Positions 1-6,398 of a stretch of DNA of 10,467 nt are shown piece after piece. The position numbers were made by a program, and so were the translations under genes. Each line of letters opens with the position of its first letter. Position 1 is the stretch's first letter. The notes below the pieces were generated by a model. That model was not told the origin of the DNA. It searched no databases and was given only the letters and a program-made list of their open reading frames with translations. The stretch covers positions 1 through 10,467 of the forward strand of contig JBHJOF010000221.1 in assembly GCA_050330055.1 (NCBI GenBank), in the 5' to 3' direction. The DNA comes from JBHJOF01 sp050330055. GTDB taxonomy: Bacteria > Pseudomonadota > Alphaproteobacteria > Kiloniellales > JAKSDN01.

Positions 1-954
1 GTAGCGGTTGACGTAGGTGCGGCAGGCGCTGGCCAGCATGATGCCGGGTCGGTCGTTGTCGGCGAAGACCAGCGGCCGCTCGATGGCGCCGGTCGCCAGC
101 ACGACCTGTCTGGCGCGCACCTTCCAGAGCCGATGGCGCGGCAAGTGGGCCGGCTTGTCGACCAGGTGATCGGTCACCCGCTCCAAGAGCACCAGGTAGT
201 TGTGATCGAAATAGCCGTAGGCAATGGTGCGCGTCAGCAGGCGCGTCTCTTCCGCCTGGCGCAGCTCGGCCTCGGCCGCGGCGACCCAATCGAGCGCCGG
301 TTGGCCGTCAATGGTCTCGTCGGTGAGGCCGAGCAGGGCGCCGCCCAGCTCCGGCTCCTGCTCGACCAGCACGACGCGGGCGCCGGCGCGCGTCGCGGCC
401 AAGGCGGCTGCAAGGCCGGCCGGCCCGCCGCCCACCACCAGCACGTCGCAGTGCAGGTTGCTCTTGTCGTAGTGGTCGGGATCGCGCTGGCGCGGCGCCT
501 TGCCGAGGCCGGCGGCGTTGCGGATCATCCGCTCGTAGGTCATCCAGAACGAGGCCGGCCACATGAAGGTCTTGTAGTAGAAGCCGGCCGGGAAGAAGTG
601 CGACAGCGCGCTGTTCACCGCGCCGATATCGAGCTCCAGGCTGGGCCAGCGGTTCTGCGACTGGGCGACCAGGCCGTCGGTCAGCTCGAGCTGGGTGGCG
701 CGGATGTTGGGCTCGCTGCGCGGCTCGCTGCCGACCTGCACCAGCGCGTTCGGCTCTTCGGCGCCAGCCGACAGGATGCCGCGCGGCCGGTGGTACTTGA
801 AGCTGCGCCCGACCAGGTGCACGCCGTTGGCCAAGAGGGCCGAGGCCAGCGTGTCGCCGGCATAGCCCTGGTAGCGCCGGCCGTCGAACTGGAAGCTCAG
901 CGGCCGGGCGCGGTCGATGCGACCGCCTTCTGCCTTGCGATAGCTCTGCACCAT
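1..954 (-). CDS. soxA: Sarcosine oxidase subunit alpha, N-terminal 318 residues (runs off left edge)
   Basis: This is the large subunit of heterotetrameric sarcosine oxidase, which with SoxB, SoxD and SoxG oxidatively demethylates sarcosine to glycine, passing the one-carbon unit to tetrahydrofolate. Reading the minus strand from the ATG at 954-952 gives 318 codons with no stop, so roughly the first third of a protein of about 1000 residues is present. Residues 20-95 fit the ferredoxin-like N-terminal domain of SoxA, with the family string HRPRGILSAG at 55-64. Residues 171-200 form a Rossmann dinucleotide-binding unit with GGGPAG at 175-180. ATGAIERP at 287-294 is the usual second cofactor-binding segment. 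The start lies 12 nt after the soxD stop, and TGAGGG at that stop can serve as the ribosome site, so the genes are very probably cotranscribed. The C-terminal folate-binding (aminomethyltransferase-like) part and soxG would lie outside the window. Confidence 0.95.
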   Translation of the reverse strand, partial: MVQSYRKAEGGRIDRARPLSFQFDGRRYQGYAGDTLASALLANGVHLVGRSFKYHRPRGILSAGAEEPNALVQVGSEPRSEPNIRATQLELTDGLVAQSQNRWPSLELDIGAVNSALSHFFPAGFYYKTFMWPASFWMTYERMIRNAAGLGKAPRQRDPDHYDKSNLHCDVLVVGGGPAGLAAALAATRAGARVVLVEQEPELGGALLGLTDETIDGQPALDWVAAAEAELRQAEETRLLTRTIAYGYFDHNYLVLLERVTDHLVDKPAHLPRHRLWKVRARQVVLATGAIERPLVFADNDRPGIMLASACRTYVNRY

Positions 955-966
955 AAGCGCGCGCCC

Positions 967-1260
967 TCAGACGTAGTCGCGCTCGGGGAGCGCCGGTGGC
1001 TCTGCGCCCATGGGATAGACGGCGAGGATCTCGTAGGTCACCGTGTCGCGCGCGACGTTGAACCAGCGCCCGCAGCCGTGGATGTGGCGCCAGCGCTCCA
1101 GGAACACGCCCTTCACGTTGCTCTTCATGAAAACGTAGTCGGCCCAGGCCGCGTCATCGAGCGCGTCGGGATCCTTGGGCCGCGCGATGTGCGCCTCGTT
1201 GCCGTAGGAGAACTCGGTCTCCTCGCGCGCGCCGCAATAGGGGCAGGGGATCAGCAGCAT
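967..1260 (-). CDS. soxD: Sarcosine oxidase subunit delta (zinc subunit)
   Basis: This is the small zinc-binding subunit of heterotetrameric sarcosine oxidase. The 97-residue product has the usual family length and begins MLLIPCPYCG. Cys6 and Cys9 form the N-terminal knuckle; His59 and Cys63 (in RHIHGCGRWFN) sit at the spacing I know for the zinc ligands of characterised SoxD. The internal stretch with EAHIARP, DYVFMKSN and GVFLERWRH is typical of the family. The ATG at 1260-1258 was chosen because it starts the conserved domain directly and lies 11 nt after the soxB stop; an in-frame extension upstream would run into soxB. The gene sits between soxB and soxA, the standard operon order, with short gaps that suggest translational coupling. 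Confidence 0.95.
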   Translation of the reverse strand: MLLIPCPYCGAREETEFSYGNEAHIARPKDPDALDDAAWADYVFMKSNVKGVFLERWRHIHGCGRWFNVARDTVTYEILAVYPMGAEPPALPERDYV

Positions 1261-1271
1261 CGCATGGTTCC

Positions 1272-2525
1272 CTAGTGCGCCACCGCGGCGGCGCCGTGTT
1301 CGTCGATCAGGAAGCCGCCGATGAAGCGGTCGAGCGCGAAGGGCGCCGCCAGCCGATGCGGCTCGTCGCGCGCAATGGTCGCGGCAAAGACGTGGCCCGA
1401 GCCGGGCGTCGCCTTGAAGCCGCCGGTGCCCCAGCCGCAGTTGATGTAGAGGCCCTCGACCGGAGTCTTGGAGATGATCGGGCTGGCGTCCGGGCAGGTG
1501 TCGACGATGCCGCCCCACTGGCGCAGCATGCGCATGCGGCGGAACATGGGGAAGAGCTCGCAGATCGCCGCCAGGGTCTCCTCGGTCACTGGCAGGCTGC
1601 CGCGCTGGCCGTAGCCGACGTAGTGGTCGACGCCGGCGCCGATCGCCAGCTCGCCCTTGTCGGACTGGCTGATGTAGGCGTGCACCGCATTCGACATGAC
1701 GACGCAGTCGATCGCCGGCTTGACCGGCTCGGAGACCAGGGCCTGCAGCGGCAGGCTGGTGACCGGCAGGCGGAAGCCGGCCAGGCCGGCCATGACGCTG
1801 GAGTGGCCGGCGGTGACGATGCCGACCTTCCTGGCCTCGATCACCCCCTTGCCGGTCTCGACCGCCTGGACGCGGCCGTTGCTGATGCGGAAGCCGGTGA
1901 CCGGGCACTGCTGGATGATGTCGACGCCGAGCGCGTCCGCCGCGCGGGCATAGCCCCAGGCCACGGCGTCGTGCCGCGCGGTGCCGCCGCGGCGCTGCAG
2001 CGAGGCGCCCAGCACCGGATAGCGGCCGCCCGCGCGCAGGTCGATCGGCGGGCAGAACTCCTTTACCTGCTTGGCGGTCAGGATCTCGGAATCGACGCCG
2101 TTCAGGCGGTTCGCGTAGACCCGGCGGGCCAGCTCGCGCAGGTCGTGCTGGTTGTGCGCCAGGTTCAGAACGCCGCGCTGGCTGAACATCACGTTGTAGT
2201 TCAACTCCTGGGACAGGCCTTCCCAGAGCTTGAGGGCGTGCTCGTAGAGCGCGGCGGACTCGTCCCAGAGGTAGTTGGAGCGCACGATGGTGGTGTTGCG
2301 CCCGGTGTTGCCGCCGCCGATCCAGCCGTGCTCGACCACCGCGACGTTCCTGAGCCCGTGTTCCTTGGCCAGGTAGTAGGCGGTGGCCAGGCCGTGCCCG
2401 CCGCCGCCGACGATGACCACGTCGTAGGCCGGCTTGGGCTCCGGGCTGCGCCAGGCCTCGGGCCAGTTCTCGTGGTGGCTGAGCGCGTTGCGCGCCAGGC
2501 TGAAGATCGAATAGCGGGCTTTCAT
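1272..2525 (-). CDS. soxB: Sarcosine oxidase subunit beta
   Basis: This is the catalytic flavoprotein subunit of heterotetrameric sarcosine oxidase (FAD-dependent, DAO superfamily), a cytoplasmic enzyme that oxidises the N-methyl group of sarcosine. The 417-residue product matches the usual family length of about 405-417. The FAD Rossmann motif VVIVGGGGHGLATAYYLA lies near residues 36-53, followed by GGNTGRNTTIVRSNYLW at 71-87. In RHDAVAWGY, His185 is at the position of the histidine that covalently carries FMN in characterised SoxB. The C-terminal flavin segment GLYINCGWGTGGFK (358-371) is also conserved. The ATG at 2525-2523 follows a purine-rich GAGAG at short distance. This is the first gene of the operon and is transcribed away from the divergent AraC/GlxA-type regulator. 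No frameshift or missing key residue was seen. Confidence 0.96.
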   Translation of the reverse strand: MKARYSIFSLARNALSHHENWPEAWRSPEPKPAYDVVIVGGGGHGLATAYYLAKEHGLRNVAVVEHGWIGGGNTGRNTTIVRSNYLWDESAALYEHALKLWEGLSQELNYNVMFSQRGVLNLAHNQHDLRELARRVYANRLNGVDSEILTAKQVKEFCPPIDLRAGGRYPVLGASLQRRGGTARHDAVAWGYARAADALGVDIIQQCPVTGFRISNGRVQAVETGKGVIEARKVGIVTAGHSSVMAGLAGFRLPVTSLPLQALVSEPVKPAIDCVVMSNAVHAYISQSDKGELAIGAGVDHYVGYGQRGSLPVTEETLAAICELFPMFRRMRMLRQWGGIVDTCPDASPIISKTPVEGLYINCGWGTGGFKATPGSGHVFAATIARDEPHRLAAPFALDRFIGGFLIDEHGAAAVAH

Positions 2526-2797
2526 GGGCTCTCTCAGGCCACCCTCCAGCTTCCCCCTGAAGCAGCCGGGGGCGTCAAACTACATGAGCCCGGGCGTTTC
2601 GCAAAACCGCCGGCCCAGTGGGACCTTGGGGCCGTTTTCCGGCGCCGCGACCGGGCCTCACAGCACTCGATGGCCCGCCCGCCAGCTTGCTGGTCCACGC
2701 CCGGAATTTTTCTGTTCGCGACACCCCCTCGGATATGCCAGATTCCCGCCGAGTGTCGCCTCTAGGCGAGGCGGGAGAAGGCTTTCCCGGGCCGGAG
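2526..2797. promoter_or_regulatory. Divergent promoter region between soxB and the GlxA-type regulator
   Basis: This 272-bp gap separates two divergently transcribed genes and must hold the promoters of the sox operon and probably of its regulator. On the regulator side, GCGACAC (2718-2724) is matched by the inverted copy GTGTCGC (2753-2759). A second matching block, TCGG/CCGA, lies just inside, so the arms pair over 11 bases if CCCC at 2725-2728 is bulged. This could be an operator (half-site centres 35 bp apart) or a hairpin in the leader. A short palindrome, CGCCT-CT-AGGCG, overlaps its right edge. A purine-rich GGAGAAGG at 2774-2781 is too far from the chosen regulator start to be an obvious ribosome site. 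I see no convincing sigma-70 -35/-10 pair in either direction. Confidence 0.55.
2718..2759. repeat. Inverted repeat GCGACAC ... GTGTCGC, candidate operator
   Basis: The 7-bp arms at 2718-2724 and 2753-2759 match perfectly, and the inner blocks TCGG (2729-2732) and CCGA (2749-2752) also pair. It lies about 40 bp upstream of the chosen regulator start. AraC-family regulators usually bind direct half-sites, so this may instead act as an RNA hairpin or be fortuitous. Confidence 0.4.
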
Positions 2798-3808
2798 ATG
2801 TTCGGAAACACGCCCCACGAATTGCCGCAGCGGATCGGCTTTCTGCTCATTCCCAAGTTCTCGATGATCGCCTTCACCTCGGCGGTCGAGCCGCTGCGCC
2901 TGGCCAACCGGGCGAGCGGCAAGGAGCTCTATCGCTGGCAGCTCTTCTCCTGCGACGGCAAGCCGGTGACCGCCTCCAACGGCATCGTGCTGCATCCCGA
3001 GGGCGGGCTGGAGCAGGCCGCGGCCTGCTCTACCATCATCCTCTGCAGCGGCGTAGACGTGCAGCGCTTCGGCGACAAGCAGCTGTTCTCCTGGCTGCGC
3101 CGCATGGACCGCAAGGGCGCCGACATCGGGGCGCTCTGCACCGCCAGCCACATCCTGGCGCGCGCCGGCCTGCTCGACGGCCACCGCTGCACCATCCACT
3201 GGGAGAACCTGGCCGGCTTCGCCGAGGACTTCCCCGAGATCGAGGTCAGCAACGAGCTGTTCGAGATCGACCGCAGCCGCTTCACCTGCTCCGGCGGCAC
3301 GGCGGCGATCGACATGATGCTGAACCTGATCTCGATGCAGCACGGCCACGAGCTGGCCGCCACGGTCGCCGACCAGTTCATGCACGAGCGCATCCGCGAC
3401 CAGCGCGACCACCAGCGCATGTCGCTGCCGGCCCGCCTCGGCGTGCGCCACCCCAAGCTGCTGTCGGTGATCGACCTGATGGAGAAGAACCTGGAGGAGC
3501 CGCTCAGCCGCACCCGCCTGGCCAAGAACGCCGGGCTCTCGACCCGCCAGCTCGAGCGCCTGTTCCGCAAGTACCTGAGCCGCTCGCCGGCGCGCTATTA
3601 CCTGGAGCTGCGGCTCAACAAGGCGCGCCTGCTGCTGCTGCAGACCAACATGTCGGTGATCGACGTGGCGCTCGCCTGCGGCTTCGTCTCGGCCTCGCAC
3701 TTCTCCAAGTGCTACCGCGACTTCTTCGGCCGCACCCCGCGCCGCGAGCGCGGCCTGCCGCCCGGCGCCGCCGACCTGCAGAGCGAGCGCGCTGCGGCGG
3801 GGCAGTAG
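2798..3808 (+). CDS. AraC/GlxA-family transcriptional activator, probably of the sarcosine oxidase operon
   Basis: This is a DNA-binding regulator of the GlxA/GbdR type, whose characterised members sense glycine betaine, dimethylglycine, sarcosine or related amines. Residues 11-175 form a DJ-1/PfpI (class I glutamine amidotransferase-like) sensor domain, with FLLIPKFSMIAFTSAVEPLR near the start and GALCTASHILARAGLLDG at 111-128; Cys114 sits at the nucleophile-elbow position. Residues 220-312 are an AraC HTH domain, with first helix-turn-helix LAKNAGLSTRQLERLF (241-256) and second IDVALACGFVSASHFSKCY (288-306). The 336 residues from this ATG fit the family. In-frame starts at 2618 and 2735 exist, but the upstream stretch is low-complexity and overlaps the promoter region; the ribosome site at 2798 is weak, so the start is uncertain. 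Divergence from soxB supports a role in sarcosine or betaine catabolism. The exact ligand is not readable from sequence. Confidence 0.88.
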   Translation: MFGNTPHELPQRIGFLLIPKFSMIAFTSAVEPLRLANRASGKELYRWQLFSCDGKPVTASNGIVLHPEGGLEQAAACSTIILCSGVDVQRFGDKQLFSWLRRMDRKGADIGALCTASHILARAGLLDGHRCTIHWENLAGFAEDFPEIEVSNELFEIDRSRFTCSGGTAAIDMMLNLISMQHGHELAATVADQFMHERIRDQRDHQRMSLPARLGVRHPKLLSVIDLMEKNLEEPLSRTRLAKNAGLSTRQLERLFRKYLSRSPARYYLELRLNKARLLLLQTNMSVIDVALACGFVSASHFSKCYRDFFGRTPRRERGLPPGAADLQSERAAAGQ

Positions 3809-3924
3809 CTGCCGCGCGCGCCGGCGCGCAGGCAAAGGCATGACGGCCGGCTTATACCAGTTCCCGATAGTGATGACTGATCGCCCATGCTTCGAGACGG
3901 CGACTAAGCTGTCGAAACAACAAG

Positions 3925-4006
3925 GATTTGACACGGATGAACACAGATGAACACAAACTACAAACTTGTTTGTTTAACGTTCATCTGTGTTCATCTGTGT
4001 CAAATC
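3925..4006. repeat. Long inverted repeat with 28-nt arms built from GATGAACACA units
   Basis: The left arm 3925-3952 and the right arm 3979-4006 are reverse complements over 28 nt with one mismatch (G at 3935), separated by 26 nt. Each arm contains two tandem copies of a 10-nt unit (GATGAACACA on the left, its complement on the right). The element is markedly less GC-rich than its surroundings. From memory, ATGAACACAGATG-type arrays recur in intergenic DNA of many environmental bacteria and give spurious peptides with strings like FICVHLC. Its position between two 3' ends would suit a bidirectional transcription barrier. Confidence 0.85.
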
Positions 4007-4063
4007 AGTTTGTTTCTCCGCAACGACTCACGCCGAATGCGGCACGCTCATCACGAAAGCAGA

Positions 4064-4093
4064 AGCGCCGGACAGGGTTTCCTGCCCGGCGCT
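4064..4093 (-). terminator. Rho-independent-type terminator of the DUF2852 gene
   Basis: AGCGCCGG-A-CAGG (4064-4076) pairs with CCTG-C-CCGGCGCT (4081-4093) around a 4-nt loop, giving a 13-position stem with one A/C mismatch. On the minus strand the stem is followed by TTCTGCTTTC, a moderately T-rich tail. It begins about 33 nt after the stop of the DUF2852 gene. The plus-strand side lacks a T tract, so the minus orientation is preferred. Confidence 0.7.
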
Positions 4094-4125
4094 GAAAGCT
4101 CACGCCGAAGGACCGCGGAGGGAGG

Positions 4126-4626
4126 TCAAGCCGGCTGCGGTGCCGGGCCTTCCGGGGCGCCGCCGGGGTCGCCGGACGCCTCGGGGGACGCCTCGGGACC
4201 GCTCGGCCGGCGCTTGCGTTCGGCCATGAACTGGTCGAACTCGGCCTTGTCCTTGGCCTGGCGCAGGCGATCGAGGAATTCGAAGAACTCCTGCTGCTCC
4301 TCCTCGAGCCGGCGCAGGGTCTCCTCGCGGTACTCGTCGAAGGCGCTGTTGCCGCTCGACTCGGCGCGCCGGCCGCCGCCGCACCAGCCGCCCCAGTAGC
4401 CCGCGCCGCCGTGCCGTCCGCCGTGGCGCCCCTCGTGGCGCGCGTTGCGCGCTTCCATGTTATGCCAACGGCCGCGGCCGTTGCCTCTCCAGTATCTCAT
4501 GCGTCCGCTCCATATCAGATAAACCAGGATCGCCAGGCCGATCGGCCAGAAGACGATGAAGGCGAGCACCATCACCGCGATCCAGGCCCCCATGCCGTAT
4601 TCGTCCAGCCTCGCTGCCACTTGCAT
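4126..4626 (-). CDS. DUF2852 family membrane protein
   Basis: The function is unknown; the 166-residue protein matches the alphaproteobacterial DUF2852 family by its layout. Residues 13-39 form one hydrophobic membrane segment containing LAFIVFWPIGLAIL, ending at WSGRM. Residues 45-86 are rich in Gly, Arg and His. Residues 90-140 are the conserved charged helix: SGNSAFDEYREETLRRLEEE, then an EFFEFLDRLRQAKDKAEFDQ block, probably a coiled coil. The tail is Pro/Gly/Ala rich and disordered-looking. The ATG at 4626-4624 puts the membrane segment near the N-terminus and has GAGGG 4 nt upstream; the open frame extends to 4722, but that part crosses the operator-like site. It follows the TetR gene on the same strand after 203 bp containing hairpin repeats, and carries its own copy of the TetR-start sequence, suggesting separate control by the same regulator. 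Confidence 0.85.
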   Translation of the reverse strand: MQVAARLDEYGMGAWIAVMVLAFIVFWPIGLAILVYLIWSGRMRYWRGNGRGRWHNMEARNARHEGRHGGRHGGAGYWGGWCGGGRRAESSGNSAFDEYREETLRRLEEEQQEFFEFLDRLRQAKDKAEFDQFMAERKRRPSGPEASPEASGDPGGAPEGPAPQPA

Positions 4627-4634
4627 CGGACCCT

Positions 4635-4654
4635 CATGTGAATGTGTTTTACAT
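4635..4654. promoter_or_regulatory. Operator-like site upstream of the DUF2852 gene
   Basis: CATGTGAATGTGTTTTACAT lies 8 bp upstream of the DUF2852 start codon. Its arms ATGTGAA and TTTTACAT are an imperfect inverted repeat around 4 central bases. Sixteen of 20 bases, all except the central four, are identical to the sequence at the TetR gene start (5496-5515). Inferred to be the binding site of that TetR protein. Confidence 0.65.
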
Positions 4655-4732
4655 TTACATAGATATCCCCGGCCTGCGGGGGTTTCAAGGATTTTTCGTG
4701 TGGACAAGGGCAAAAATCGCACCGGCCGCCGG

Positions 4733-4761
4733 CCTCATGCTTCGACAGGCTCAGCATGAGG
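4733..4761. repeat. REP-like palindromic hairpin A
   Basis: The stem CCTCATGCT/AGCATGAGG (9 bp) encloses the 11-nt loop TCGACAGGCTC. It is one half of an inverted pair with the element at 4786-4814. The CTTCGACAGGCTCAG core is a motif I recall as frequent in intergenic DNA of many bacterial genomes. Confidence 0.8.
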
Positions 4762-4785
4762 GCGCGCCCAGAGGCGCGCACTCAA

Positions 4786-4814
4786 CCTCACCCTGAGCCT
4801 GTCGAAGGGTGAGG
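4786..4814. repeat. REP-like palindromic hairpin B, inverted relative to A
   Basis: The stem CCTCACCCT/AGGGTGAGG (9 bp) encloses the loop GAGCCTGTCGA, the exact reverse complement of the loop of hairpin A. The two stem positions that differ from A are changed on both sides, so pairing is kept. It lies 16 bp beyond the 3' end of the TetR gene and may end or stabilise its transcript. Confidence 0.8.
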
Positions 4815-4829
4815 ATTGGCCACACCGCC

Positions 4830-5498
4830 CTACCCCTCCGGCCCGCCGCCCGGGTCCTGACCGAGGCCGAGCCCTTGCAGGTATATAAGCACGCCGGCCT
4901 CCAAAAGCTCCTCCGGCGCCATCGGCAGCTTGCGCCGGGCCGCGTCGCCGCGCCCGAACAGCGAGGCGATGCCGTGCGCGAGCGCCCAGACGTGCAGCGC
5001 CATCATCATGGGCGGCGGCCGGCTCTCCCTGGGCAGCTTGGCGCAGAGCGCCTCGGCGGCGCGGCGCAGCACGGCGAAGGCCTGGTCGCCGGCCTGGGAC
5101 AGCTCGCGGCTGGGGTCGGGCGGCAGCTGGGCCTCGAACATGGCGGCGTAGTAGGCCGGCTCGGCCTTGGCGAAGGCGAGATAGGCCCGGCCCAGCGCCT
5201 CGAAGGCGGTCATGGCGTCGGGCCGGCCGTCGTTCCAGGCCCGCGCCAGCTCCTCGGTGAAGTGCGCGAAGCCGCGCTGGGCCACGTCGACGATGAGGGC
5301 GTCGCGGTCGCGGAAGTGGCGATAGGGCGCGGCCGGACTGACCCCGGCCGAGCGCGCCGCCTCGGCGAAGGTGAAGCCGCCCGGCCCCTTCTCGGCGATC
5401 AGGTCGAGCGCCGCGGCGATCAGCGCCTCGCGCAGATTGCCGTGGTGGTAGCCGCGCCGCCCGCGGCCCCCGCCGCCACCGTGTCCGGACCAGCTCAT
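4830..5498 (-). CDS. TetR/AcrR-family regulator with WHG-type C-terminal domain
   Basis: This is a one-component DNA-binding repressor of 222 residues. A glycine/arginine-rich leader (1-16) precedes the N-terminal TetR domain YHHGNLREALIAAALDLIAE (17-36), with the helix-turn-helix FTFAEAARSAGVSPAAPYRH at 42-61 followed by FRDRDAL. The C-terminal ligand and dimerisation domain carries WALAHGIASLF (171-181), the signature of WHG-type TetR proteins. The ligand cannot be inferred. The ATG at 5498-5496 was chosen because the open frame upstream (to 5606) encodes an unconserved Cys-rich stretch and crosses the operator-like site. There is no good ribosome site before it, so the mRNA may be leaderless or the start may be misassigned. 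The 20-bp palindromic site overlaps the start codon, pointing to autoregulation. A DUF2852 gene with the same site lies downstream on the same strand. Confidence 0.9.
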   Translation of the reverse strand: MSWSGHGGGGGRGRRGYHHGNLREALIAAALDLIAEKGPGGFTFAEAARSAGVSPAAPYRHFRDRDALIVDVAQRGFAHFTEELARAWNDGRPDAMTAFEALGRAYLAFAKAEPAYYAAMFEAQLPPDPSRELSQAGDQAFAVLRRAAEALCAKLPRESRPPPMMMALHVWALAHGIASLFGRGDAARRKLPMAPEELLEAGVLIYLQGLGLGQDPGGGPEG

Positions 5499-5515
5499 GT
5501 GAAGAGCTTTTACAT
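5496..5515. promoter_or_regulatory. Operator-like site overlapping the TetR start codon
   Basis: CATGTGAAGAGCTTTTACAT has the same outer 16 bases as the site before the DUF2852 gene (4635-4654) and differs only in the central four. Read on the minus strand it ends with the TetR ATG (5498-5496), so bound protein would block both transcription and access to the start region. The imperfect dyad ATGTGAA/TTTTACAT is typical in size for a TetR dimer. Confidence 0.68.
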
Positions 5516-5624
5516 CATGCGGGGGGCGGGCGCAGCAGGAATAAGAAGAGCGTGCGCCGGCTAGTGGCACACAGCCCAAGCAAGTATATTGACTATTCCC
5601 AGACACTACATTGACAAAATTCCT

Positions 5625-6179
5625 CTAGCGGAAGATAAATGGGCCAATTCTGGAAATTTTTGTTTTCAAATTCCCAATGTTATATTCTAATTCTATTCCG
5701 AATATGTTTATGGATATTTTTTGAATTTCTTTCTCATTTATTGCAGAGCCCTCTGAGTGAGAAATATACAGTTCATCGATCTGATTTTTTCTCGGCTGTC
5801 CCTTACATCGCACGAATACCTTTATCTCCTGGGAGGGGTTTAGGCGAGCGACTTTTATAGTTAAGAGATTATCATTGTGATTTACTACTAAATCCTCGGG
5901 AAACACCTCATAATTCTCAATATTAGAGATCGTTTTCAGCCTAATATCGATATTCTCTGTCCCTTTGTTACCTCTGCTTGTTACAATGACTGCCATTGGT
6001 GCGTGCAGTATATCTGCAAGAAAGGACTCTGGAACACCGAAATCTGAAAGTTGCGAGACATCATAGGTCAGTTTCGCCACTTTTCTTGTAGTTAGGTGAG
6101 TGTATATTCCCCATAGCAAGGCCAGCCCGGCAATAATCGCAGAGCCTATTGCTACAGTTGTTGCTGTATCAGTTTCCAT
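5625..6179 (-). CDS. Hypothetical membrane-anchored protein, AT-rich, family not recognised
   Basis: I do not recognise this protein. From the ATG at 6179-6177 it has 184 residues: a short N-terminus, one hydrophobic segment at about 8-28 (VAIGSAIIAGLALLWGIYTH), a basic stretch TTRKVAK, then about 150 residues that alternate like beta strands (PMAVIVTSRG, IDIRLKTI, DNLLTIKVARL, EIKVFVRCKG, IQKISINIFG). That layout suggests a single-pass anchor with a beta-sandwich-like soluble domain. The frame stays open to a TTG at 6278, adding 33 residues; AAGAAGG directly abuts that TTG, while the ATG has no clear ribosome site, so the start is uncertain. Codon use is strongly AT-rich compared with the flanking core genes, a sign of horizontal acquisition. 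It is divergent from the HNH-like gene. Confidence 0.65.
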   Translation of the reverse strand: METDTATTVAIGSAIIAGLALLWGIYTHLTTRKVAKLTYDVSQLSDFGVPESFLADILHAPMAVIVTSRGNKGTENIDIRLKTISNIENYEVFPEDLVVNHNDNLLTIKVARLNPSQEIKVFVRCKGQPRKNQIDELYISHSEGSAINEKEIQKISINIFGIELEYNIGNLKTKISRIGPFIFR

Positions 6180-6345
6180 GTTTGTGGCAATACGACCCGA
6201 TAGGGCTACGTCGGTTGGTGATTTAAGTAGCGTTAATTCGCATACTTCCTGCGCGATTAGTGCAAGTTTGGGAAACAACCTTCTTGGACTGCCATGATCC
6301 GTGGGACATATCGATACCCCGATTCCCCTACCGGTTGTAGAATAG

Positions 6346-6351
6346 TATAAT
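6346..6351 (+). promoter_or_regulatory. Candidate -10 element upstream of the HNH-like gene
   Basis: A perfect TATAAT lies 47 bp upstream of the HNH-like start. No good -35 hexamer is found 16-18 bp before it. The overlapping TATACT on the minus strand (6349-6344) could serve the divergent membrane-protein gene. Weak evidence overall. Confidence 0.3.
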
Positions 6352-6398
6352 TCAAAAGTCTACTGGCTGCTATCTAACCACCAACCAAGTTGCTCCCG

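Larger units (their letters stand above)
3809..4125. other. Convergent intergenic region without genes
   Basis: This 317-bp gap lies between the 3' ends of the regulator (plus) and the DUF2852 gene (minus). It holds a perfect GC-only palindrome at 3816-3829 (GCGCGCC/GGCGCGC) just after the regulator stop, with no T tract behind it. Further on are a long inverted repeat (3925-4006) and a terminator-like hairpin (4064-4093). Short open frames through the repeat, such as one starting at 3947, encode repeat-derived peptides and are not credible genes. Confidence 0.7.

Noticed and set aside
133..1275. Long open frames on the plus strand opposite soxA/soxD and soxB (133-1275, 1275-2765)
   Set aside because: They are GC-rich antisense shadows. 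Translations are Val/Ala/Gly/Arg-rich with no recognisable domain, while the minus strand encodes clear Sox subunits.
967..1908. A minus-strand frame reading from inside soxB into soxD as one 313-residue protein
   Set aside because: Its first 216 residues are soxB read out of frame; only the last 97 residues are the real SoxD.
3816..3829. Perfect 14-nt palindrome just after the regulator stop, considered as its terminator
   Set aside because: It contains only G and C and no T tract follows, so a Rho-independent terminator is not supported. Such palindromes are easily formed by chance in this GC range.
3881..3910. CATGCTTCGAGACGGCGAC resembling part of a CTTCGA-type palindromic repeat
   Set aside because: Only a short stretch resembles the hairpins at 4733-4814 and no matching second arm is present.
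2524..3934. Other long frames overlapping the AraC/GlxA-type regulator (2524-3843 plus, 2762-3934 minus)
   Set aside because: They are out-of-frame or antisense, low-complexity and Arg/Ala-rich, without motifs. The frame ending at 3808 has complete sensor and HTH domains.
3947..4399. Small open frames through the intergenic inverted repeat, including peptides with FICVHLC-like strings
   Set aside because: They are repeat-derived, with no ribosome site or conserved domain; the later part is antisense to the DUF2852 gene.
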